Shown here one piece after another: positions 56,433 through 64,000 of a stretch of DNA of 64,000 nucleotides (its first letter is position 1; every line of letters begins with the position of its first letter). This DNA is from Kingdonia uniflora (taxonomy: Eukaryota; Streptophyta; Magnoliopsida; Ranunculales; Circaeasteraceae). The stretch lies in the NCBI GenBank assembly GCA_014058105.1, contig JACGCM010002198.1:1-64000 (forward strand). The letters are read 5' to 3'. The notes beneath the pieces were generated by a model. That model ran no database searches. It saw nothing but the letters and a program-made list of their open reading frames with translations, and was not told the origin of the DNA. A program made the position numbers and the translations under genes.

Positions 56433-57602
56433 TTCCAAGCGTGCCTGATATGTCTTCGAAGAAAGTATCAGCAGAGCGCAATATCTAAATCTCACCATTA
56501 AGATCACCTAAGGTATGAATATGCGTTTCTTGATAGTTGCCTGGATATTAGATAATTTCCTTGAGGGAAACTTGAAAAAATGAAGAAGTCATCAATTTCT
56601 CCCCTACTGAACATACATTGAATCGATCAAATATGATTTTATATTATTATTACTACTACATCCTTTGTACATATGAAGACTACTTCACATATTTGGGTAC
56701 TACTGTAATTAGTAGATGGATGCCCTGACCTTACATAGCTCAAGAAGCTATTATACATGTGTTGGGTAGAGCACTCGTGCTTACCAAAGCCCTTCAAAAG
56801 ATTTTAAAAAGATTAATACCCGCTTGAGCAAGTATTCTGATGTTTGTTTCTCCACAATCTCAGCAAGAAAGTTAGTAGCAAGCTCAATATCGACGATGTT
56901 GGTTTAGTAAGTGATTCTCTTTTTATGGGGAGTCTCGACATCCAGAACGGTAGTTGCCCCTCTTGAAGTATTCCTCTTCAAACTACAGCTGTAAAAACCA
57001 ATGTAGAAGGAAAGTCACCACACCCCGTACTTGTTCATCGATTGATCGGTGTTATGGTCTATCCTCCCTCTATAACCCAGCAATCAAACTCCCCTCAATT
57101 TTCAATTAATAAGCCAAACAATTCATCCCAATACAATGCCATGAACAGTGAATCTAAACTTCAACTTCCAATATTAAACCCAAATCGAAATGATGTTGGC
57201 CAAAAAATCTTCCAAAACTACCAATAAGATTCCTAAAATCTTAGTCTTTGAAGGCTTTGGAATCGCAACTGAAAATCAATGGAAAGAACAATCAAAACCC
57301 AAGCCCTTCACAATCGCAAGCCCTTTAACTCCTTCTCAAATCAGATTAAAAAACCCTTAACTCCACAAGATTTAGAGGATATATGGATCTGATTCGGTAC
57401 AATTTTAGAGAGAGAAAAAAAAACCCTAAATAATTTGTTGAGTGATAAAGAGCGAGAAAGAGAGATAGATACTCGGTAAATATAAGAACTTATAAGCTAT
57501 TGTTTTCACTTCTCTCTCTTCTTCGGCAATATAAACAACGTTAAGTACAAAAAATAAAGCCAGTACGAAAACAATTATTTAACCATAGTAATTTGTATCC
57601 TA
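56433..57602 (-). other. Copia-4 long 5' leader of unknown content
   Basis: This 1.17 kb lies between the primer binding site and R2, in - orientation. It starts with a pyrimidine-rich tract (ttctcgctctttat, ccctaaa) that looks like a plant 5' UTR. Near 56980-56800 it has a frame TTVLDVETPHKKRIT followed by NIVDIELATNFLAEIVEKQT and SEYLLKRVL with one or two breaks. Together with R this makes a leader of more than 1.5 kb, long for a Copia element. It may be the family's normal leader or captured host sequence; I cannot tell which from one copy. Confidence 0.4.
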
Positions 57603-57614
57603 GCTCTGATACCA
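57603..57614 (-). promoter_or_regulatory. Copia-4 primer binding site (initiator tRNA-Met)
   Basis: The - strand reads TGGTATCAGAGC two bases inside the LTR, the classical Copia primer site complementary to initiator tRNA-Met. Confidence 0.92.
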
Positions 57615-57616
57615 AT

Positions 57617-57978
57617 TGTTGGAAATTTCATACAATAACTATGATCAATAATTGCATAAGTAGATTATATTAACCTCTTCTCCTGCTATCTGAAAATCCT
57701 ATGTTCTTGAATAGAGTTTTCCCTTGGATTGGCTGTAGACCTCAATGGGAGGGTTTTCTGTGTTGTAGCCTCTAAGAGAGACTTTCTCTCTGTTTAACCT
57801 GATAGGGTTAAAGTAGTTTTCCCATTATACCCTTAAACCCTAATAAAGAGTAACACTAGATCCCACCTACCTTAACTTGGTGTAATAATTGGGCACAGCC
57901 AATAACACCTATACGACCTATTAACATGTGTGATCGTGAACCCGAAGAGTAGTGCCGGTATAGATGGAATATCCAACA
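57617..57978 (-). repeat. Copia-4 5' LTR
   Basis: A 362-bp LTR with ends TGTTGG and CCAACA. It is homologous to 14894-15269 and 52880-53247 but inverted. The adjacent primer site shows it is the 5' LTR of a - strand element; its 3' LTR is missing. Confidence 0.9.
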
Positions 57979-58183
57979 TTTTCATCATAAGGTAATTCTT
58001 ATCATTCTTTCTCGAATCTTGAAATTCTACTTTATCTTTTTCTTAGGGTTTACTCCCCTCTCCCCATTGCCTTCTCAAAGTTTTTGTGATTTCATTTTAT
58101 TAATACAATCCATGAATTTCAATTAATTGTTGATTTATGAGTTGTTGCCATGGGTTTAGTCATTCCCTTAGATTTTGAATTAA

Positions 58184-58266
58184 TCATAGATTCTCCACCG
58201 TTTAATGGAGATTTCATATTGACCGATCGATATGTTCGTAAAGTTTTATCACTATTTTCTAATTTT
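58184..58266 (-). repeat. Inverted copy of part of CACTA-2
   Basis: This 83-bp stretch is the reverse complement of 55278-55360 with a few mismatches (shared: gattctccaccgtttaatgg, agatttcatattgaccgat, cgtaaagttttatcactatt). Only this internal part is present, with no terminus. Confidence 0.8.
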
Positions 58267-58355
58267 GATTTTTGATTGTTTTTGTAGTTTTTGTTTTGGT
58301 GAGAGCTTCTATAAAATTAAAGCACGATCGAGCTCTGCTAGCGATTTGAAGTCGT

Positions 58356-58530
58356 CTATAAAGTGAATTTTTCCCTCTCTCTCTCTCTCCCTTCTTTTAT
58401 ATATATGGGACTTGCATTGTGTTTATCGGCCGCTTATTTATGTTTGATAGTGGCAGTGAGACTTCCAATTTTAGCTTACACGAATGGATTGTTTGGGACA
58501 TCAATTATGTCTTTGGTTTTCATACAATAA
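58356..58530 (+). promoter_or_regulatory. Core-promoter-like TATA, pyrimidine patch and short hydrophobic ORF
   Basis: CTATAAAG (58356-58363) is followed by a CT tract (58373-58396), an arrangement common in plant core promoters, then ATG at 58405 and a 41-codon frame, MGLALCLSAAYLCLIVAVRL and PILAYTNGLFGTSIMSLVFI, ending TAA at 58530. The peptide is strongly hydrophobic. It could be a first coding exon, a micropeptide or chance. Confidence 0.2.
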
Positions 58531-59456
58531 CAGTAGTGATTTGTTCTATTAGTTTAATTTATTTTCCTTCATTCTTTGAAATGCTTTCCCAATTCAGGTG
58601 GTGTTTTTATTCCAACAAGGGAAACTTCCAGTAATGGAATATATGCGAGAAAAGTGAATTCTATTTTGTAGTATCTGTCTTGGAATGTAAATTGGTGTAA
58701 TTGAGTATACTCGGAATATGGGAAGGGCTATGCGTTGTGGTTCAGTTGTGATAATGGTACCCTCAAGTGAATAACATTAAGTAACTTAGTCCACAGATTT
58801 TCTTTTGTTAGATATGTAATGCAAGCTTTGTGTTAATATTAAAATAAATTTAAGATATACTTACCATTAAGATATACTAGCTATTACATGGTTTATTAGA
58901 GTTTACCATTAATGTTTGCCATCTCCTTTTCATTATACTAGTTAATCTCTTATTAACCATGTGATTTAGTAGTTGATGTCTTATTTACTTATAATGGGTA
59001 AAAATAAGATACCATGTGTTGGTGAGAATTTATTGCTTTAAAGTGGTAAAGAGAGACAAATTCTTGTCTAATATTTTTATTAATAAGACTAGCGAGTTAT
59101 TTTGCAAATTAGCTTATGCTTGCTGATTTCCTCTAATGCTCGATTCCAGAAGATCATGCCCATAATAGGGGGTGGGCCTGTCAAGCAACATCTCACAACC
59201 ATAATGTAGCTAAATTTCAAAGATGGGTCTTCCAGTTTGCATGTTAATTCCATAGCTAAGCTCTAAATCCACACAACTTATATGTTAAAATATACTTGAC
59301 GAGCTCAAGGTTCAAGACTTGAAATAAGGAAGAAGATCGTATACCCCACATGTTGGATACTTCGAGCTATCTATAAAGATATTTTATTTTAAGTCAAAAT
59401 TATTTTTGTAGGTTTAGTTCAAGTTGACTTGCTTTCGTAATGCATTTATCTGTAGG

Positions 59457-59749
59457 GATCTTGGTCCATATTCATCTGCAATACATGATCTAATGAGGGT
59501 ATTTTACATCTTCTCTTATACTAATTGTAGTAGTTAAAAACAATATTTTATAAATAATTTAGTAGGCATTAGTGGTGATGTAGTTGAGTCGGGATATGGG
59601 AATAGAGGCACTTGTTCATGTGAGCATGAAATTAGGTGATCTTAGTAATGTGTTTTGTAGGAAAATTAGTTTATCAAGCACTTCCATAAGTGCATTCCGC
59701 AAACTAAAGCTAGCAGAAGCTGCAAAAAGTATTGCCAGCTTGTTCCATG
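59457..59749 (+). other. Two exon-like segments with splice-like borders
   Basis: 59457-59499: preceded by atctgtag, coding DLGPYSSAIHDLMR in one frame, followed by gtattt. About 59661-59749: preceded by gtgttttgtag, coding KISLSSTSISAFRKLKLAEA then AKSIASLFH, followed by gtaagc. Both have AG before and GT after, balanced amino acid composition and lower AT content than the flanks. A third candidate at 61272-61315 codes KPVDDEPFAYAIKK and is followed by gtacc. I do not recognise the protein; they could be exons of one decayed or functional gene. Confidence 0.3.
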
Positions 59750-61599
59750 TAAGCTTTAGACTCAATCACAATATCTACATGTTTACTTCTATCAAGCTTT
59801 ATTCTTTAGTATGTGAGATTCAAAAATAAAGTAAATGTTTATATTTGGGGGTGAGTTTCCGGATCCCAAGCGAATGCTCTTTTGAAGATATCCTAGATAA
59901 AACCCAAGAATTCTTTATGCAGTAGAAAGGGAAAACCCAAATCTAGCAGGTTAATTCATTTTATTATCTTCTTTTTTATGCTTGTAAGTATGGGTTTGTA
60001 TTTATTGGTATTAGGTTGTTGTGTGATTCTCAGTTTCAACAATGTATCCTACTTTTTGTTGCCCTAGAAAAGGGGGATTTATAGTTTCATCTTAACTCCT
60101 AATAATAAATGAAACTTAGCCAAGGATGGGCATTCATTTAGAGAGACGACCAACGCCTTTGGGCAGTCTTAAAAGAGGACTCTCATTTATGAGTTTTTTC
60201 TTGAGTTGATATAGCTGATTTACACCTTGACATCTTAAATAGATAATTAGCGAGAATGGGCTTTCTACCAATCAACATAATAGATGAAATTTTAAGTGGT
60301 TGATGCTGTTACATAGTAGTAAAACCGCCAACAATCACAGCATCATGAACAATGCTCTTGTGTTTTTTAGCATCTTTTAAACTTCTCAACTGGCTCAATA
60401 CACTTCCTGAACTAATCCATGTTAAGATCTTTAAATTTATCAGTGGGTGAAAGAGTCATCTTCACCTATCACATGATGTCTCAATCTACTCAAAAGCCCC
60501 AGGGTTTCCACTAATTTCCTTCTTATGATTTCGCATGAACTCTTAAACAATTTGGTTTATCTAGTTGTGGTTATTAATCTATAATAAAATCTTATGCATG
60601 TTGTATGTTGTATAGCAACTAATGGGACATTGAGCTATGAATGTAAACTTTACTTCATACTTCAATTTAGTCTTCACTTTATGTCTGTGTTTTTTTTTTC
60701 ATGTACGATTGCAAGTGACTTGCTACACCTAGACAAGTTCAGAATTAGGCTAAAATAATGACAAATGTTAGTTTTTTTTCATGAGTGCATGCATAACATT
60801 GTCTAATCAATTTGAGGCAAGGCAAGCAGATTAAAGAACGTTTGTAGAGAAAAAGGAGCATATGGTACATGAGCGATGCCTCAAAAACCTTTAAACTATT
60901 ATTATATGATTGCATGCCCCTTTTCTTATGACAAAAGCTAAAGAACTTTACCTTATTGTAGTTTTATCTATGTTTGATATCCCTCATGTGAGTTGCAGTA
61001 TCATAACTCTGCCTTTTGATCCACTGTTATGTTTATTGTCCTGCTTAATCACCTCTCTTTAAAGTATGTTTTGAAGCACATCTTTATTTAGAATTAAGTA
61101 TAAGGGTTCTTCAAACTATGTTGTTTATTCTATATGAGCTTCTCCACTATTTTCATTTTTATATAGTTCCTATCTTATGAAATGTGGTCTGTATGGTTTG
61201 GACTTTCAGTTCTGATCTCTTATACATTTGATTTTTAGTTTTTTTTTTTTTAATCTTTGATTTGCCTCAAACAAGAAACCAGTTGACGATGAGCCTTTCG
61301 CTTATGCTATTAAAAAGGTACCTTAACTGTGAGTTGCACCCTTCGTTAGTCATAATGACCCCGTATAATTTTGTACTCTTTGTTTAAGATTAGTTGTTGG
61401 TTGTTGTTGCTATTTGAGCCCTCTTATTGCTCAAGAATTACTTAACTGTACTTATAGTTGGATTCATTATTATACAAGTACATTGGGTCTATATGACTGA
61501 CTCAGTTTTGCATTCATGATCACAAACAGGTAACTTCGAATATGAATTGCTATCCAACAAGACTAGGAGTGGTATCACATCAAACTGAGTAAGAAATTT

Positions 61600-62148
61600 T
61601 AATAATTTTATGTTATAATTCTACATAAATCAATTGTTTCTTTAAATCTATTAGCTCATAATGGAATGAGCGCTAATCCATAATACGATTAAGAAGCTTT
61701 TAGTTAGTAGATAAAACACGAAGAACACCAATTGGGAAAAATAAAGCTTCAATTTCTTAAAAAAACGAAGTAGATTACAATGAATCACTCCAAAACTCTA
61801 GGCTTCTCACAGAACTCTTTCAGATCTAACCACTGAAAAAAAGATAACCTAAGTTCCTTTTATATGCAGGGAACTCAAAATTATAAAACATAACACATCT
61901 CGAGGCAAATCAACGCTGAGAATCAAAACATCGCCAAAGTTGTTCGAACAACTTTATGACTAATTGGTTTAAAATCCTAAAAACCTGTTTGGTCGTTCGA
62001 ACGAAACCCAACTCTTTCGAACAAAATATGGCTCTGGGCTAAAATTTTAGAGGACATGACAACTCGTTAGAACGGCACTCAACTTCGTTCGAATGACTTT
62101 GACAAATCTTCAAATAACTCTAGATCCTCCTGGATCATGGCTTCCCCC
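61600..62148 (-). repeat. Probable 3' LTR of Gypsy-6, left end not fixed
   Basis: On the - strand, pol ends LEQELKAS and a TAA, followed by a purine run aaggggga and TGATCCAGGAGG, the expected polypurine tract and LTR start. A TATA-like ATATAAAAGG lies on the - strand at 61855-61867. The repeated word gttcgaac occurs several times at 61940-62100. The partner LTR would be beyond 64000, so the inner end cannot be set. Confidence 0.5.
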
Positions 62149-62570
62149 TTAAGAAGCCTTGAGCTCCTGCTCAAGCGGGAACTGGAGAGGTAGGAATTCG
62201 GCGCTGCTCAATACCCTGTTGTACCACTTCAAAGTACGAGGTAGCAGACCCTTCTTCCCAACACGAAACGACTCAAAACAAATACATGTCTTGCATGGAG
62301 GTAACTTTCGGCGAAACACACTACGCCCTTGAGGATCATCATATCTTACAACATATCCTGACATAATAAAAGGTTGTATCTGCATAGAAACCAACATAGC
62401 GGTAGTTGGTAATGAGGTTCAAGATAGCCTATCAGCCAATTTGTTGTCCACTCCCTTTTTATACTGTATAATCAAGGGAAATTGTTGAAGATACGACAGC
62501 CCCTTCATCTGGCGAGCTCGTTATAGCTTGGACTGTGTAGGGAAAAACTAGAACGGTTTGTGATCAGTAT
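62149..62570 (-). pseudogene. Gypsy-6 RNase H end and pol C-terminus
   Basis: On the - strand from about 62570: VVVHTDHKPF (TDH motif), QMKGLSYLQQFPLIIQYKKG and VDNKLADRLS, the end of a Gypsy RNase H, with stops. Then the open frame 62397-62149: MLVSMQIQPFIMSGYVVRYD, RKLPPCKTCICFESFRVGKK, FLPLQFPLEQELKAS. Integrase, which should lie between RNase H and this end, is almost entirely absent, so a second large deletion is implied. Confidence 0.65.
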
Positions 62571-63090
62571 GTACCACAACCTCCTCTTACAACTTCCCTA
62601 TATCGATTTATTGCATCAAAATGTTGTCATAAGAGACAACACTCGAGCCTGCGTACCCTTTTGAACCGGTCGAACCAATAACACAAACTTTCAGCTCGTA
62701 TTAACCAACTGCTTTACCTGAGTCGTCGTTACTAAATTTGACATAGTGACATGCTCCTTAAAAGTATTGATACGAACCCCTTTCCCTCCTTCGCAAGACG
62801 ATACTTACGAGCTCTATGGTAATGAATCACATCCCAGTCCCAAAGATAAGGGCTACCCAAGATGACCTGACACACATCTAAAGAAATCACCTCACACGTC
62901 ACCTCGTCAATAAATCTTTCAGTGATCGCAAACTTGAAGGTACACTTCTTCGTGATCATCAAATCTACATCTTTCTGAATCTACCTCAAACCATACGGCT
63001 TAGGATGAGCTGTAGTCGTCAAACCCATCTTCTTCACCAACACCTCAAAAATTAAATTTTTCTGACTACCCGAATCCATAATGGCCTTGA
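62571..63090 (-). pseudogene. Gypsy-6 protease; RT deleted
   Basis: The - strand reads AIMDSGSQKNLIFEVLVKKM (catalytic D-S-G, about 63085-63030) and HPKPYG, a break, then TFKFAITERFIDEVTCEVIS, LDVCQVILGSPYLWDWDVIH and HRARKYRLAKEGK in the frame 62962-62732. The sequence then passes to SNLVTTTQVKQLVN and, within about 150 bp, to RNase H. The whole RT is missing. The DSGS protease and the HTDHKP RNase H point to a different Gypsy lineage from Gypsy-1 to -4, possibly a chromovirus. Confidence 0.75.
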
Positions 63091-63212
63091 CTAAACTCTG
63101 CTTTACCTGAATACTGACATAAAAAAGCTCTTCCCGACTCTCTTCCTCGGCAACAAAAGTTCTTTAAAACATAAGTGTAAGGTTAGGATTCGGTTTATTG
63201 ACATCCGGAAGG

Positions 63213-64000
63213 TCAACAACCTATGTGGCTAGTATATATCTCTTTCTTGCTCTTCTCCTCCTTCGGCCGAAGCTCCGGGTGAAGTTTCCAACAAAAATCA
63301 GAAATATGCCCACTCGCCTTACAATGATTGCAATGATACTCCATGGACGAAGACCCCTCTCCTTTGGCATCTCCCTTATGCTTATTTTTCCTACTAGACT
63401 TGTACCCCGACTTGATCTTGTCGTCTTCTTTGTCACTCTTCAAATACTTGCCTTCAGTAGCAATTGCCTTCACGGTAGCGTCATCGATATTGGCCACAAT
63501 AAAGAGTTTCAACTCTCTCCTAATGGACTCCGACAAACCCCCTGTGTACTTAATGAACACTTTAGACTCGTTCACATCAATGTTCAAAACCAGAGCTTGG
63601 TTATGGAACGCCGTAGTGTACTCCTGTATGGATTGCTCAAACTTTTGGTACAAATTGTGCCATTTATACCATCTCTCATGTTCATACCCAATCGGATAAA
63701 ACTGTTTACGCACTAAAGCCTTGAATTCTTTCCAACCCAAATCTCCTACATCGTGGCGTTTCCGATAAGATTTCCACCACGTGATTGCATGACTTGCAAA
63801 TTTTAATGTAGCAAAGCAAATTGGCTGAGCATTGAAGTATTCATAAACTGAAAAATAAGTTTATAACCTTTCTAACCAGTTATCCAATATCTCGGCATCG
63901 ATCGAACCGTTGAATGCCGGAATTTCAATCTTAAAACCAATGCGAAGATTACGCATAGGATTCGTGGACTTACCAATAACCGATCGCTCCACGTTGGATT
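63213..64000 (-). pseudogene. Gypsy-6 gag, continues beyond the window
   Basis: From the right edge on the - strand: IGFKIEIPAFNGSIDAEILD, NWLERL, a TAA in place of Glu, TYFSVYEYFNAQPICFATLK, FASHAITWWKSYRKRHDVGD, then the open frame 63740-63213: WKEFKALVRKQFYPIGYEHE, FEQSIQEYTTAFHNQALVLN, FIKYTGGLSESIRRELKLFI, a lysine-rich stretch, and an intact zinc knuckle CNHCKASGHISDFC. This is the plant Retrotrans_gag plus CCHC arrangement. Only one in-frame stop is seen, so it is the least decayed gag in the window. The start lies beyond 64000. Confidence 0.88.

Larger units (their letters stand above)
57979..61600. other. Region without recognisable transposon proteins; exon-like pieces only
   Basis: Mostly AT-rich intron-like or intergenic DNA. 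Within it I mark a CACTA-2-like fragment (58184-58266), a TATA/pyrimidine-patch/ATG arrangement (58356-58530) and exon-like segments (59457-59749 and about 61272-61315). No LTR, LINE tail or known RNA gene is visible. It is the best candidate in the window for degraded host gene sequence. Confidence 0.4.

Noticed and set aside
56433..57602. A definite captured host gene in Copia-4
   Set aside because: Suggestive, but only one copy of this leader is visible and I cannot match the peptide to a known protein, so it is kept as a hypothesis.
63198..63716. A 172-codon plus-strand frame
   Set aside because: It overlaps Gypsy-6 gag, which is clearly real on the - strand with an intact zinc knuckle.
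1..64000. CRISPR array, bacterial operon or phage features
   Set aside because: There are no regularly spaced repeats with unique spacers, no prokaryotic gene organisation, and everything recognisable is of plant nuclear transposon type.

Overview
This window looks like a piece of a repeat-rich plant (probably eudicot) nuclear genome. It is AT-rich and packed with Ty3/Gypsy and Ty1/Copia LTR retrotransposons, L1-type LINEs and CACTA-type DNA transposon debris. I found no intact cellular gene, no rRNA or tRNA gene, no CRISPR array and nothing bacterial. Nearly every reading frame is a short, stop-interrupted piece of gag, protease, reverse transcriptase, RNase H or integrase. The species cannot be told from the sequence.

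Layout, left to right. (1) 1-1120: antisense remains of an unrecognised coiled-coil protein. (2) 1125-15269: an old Copia element (Copia-1, + strand) split by a 10.6 kb Athila-like Gypsy element on the - strand (Gypsy-1, 2112-12691). The Copia integrase frame stops at the left junction and resumes at the right one. (3) 16590-17116: diverged CACTA subterminal repeats with a decayed terminus against a Copia RT fragment. (4) 18094-28872: Gypsy-2 (+), structurally complete, with a perfect 5-bp target duplication (cggca), 1.1 kb LTRs and a tRNA-Asp-type primer site, but with many frame breaks and a lost integrase catalytic Glu. (5) 28878-36300: pieces of other Gypsy elements on the - strand, a LINE 3' end (LINE-1, -) and a LINE 5' end (LINE-3, +). 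(6) 36970-39363: a 1,197-bp head-to-tail tandem duplication that is almost identical between copies and so recent. (7) 39364-49720: Gypsy-4 (-), split by a full-length but dead LINE (LINE-2, +, 39926-45825). (8) 49721-57978: four truncated pieces from one Copia family and a Gypsy gag, in both orientations and joined head to head, with CACTA-like termini between them. (9) 57979-61600: no transposon proteins visible, a few exon-like segments. (10) 61600-64000: the 3' half of a second Gypsy lineage (Gypsy-6, -).

No genes here work together as a pathway. The window is a stratified insertion record: Copia-1 is older than Gypsy-1, and Gypsy-4 is older than LINE-2. The most useful observations are the recent tandem duplication, the perfect 22-bp CACTA-like inverted repeat around a Gypsy gag fragment, a hairpin-forming block conserved in two Gypsy leaders, the unusually long Copia leader, and possible host exons near 59.5 kb and 34.9 kb. 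I did not find a convincing new biological system.
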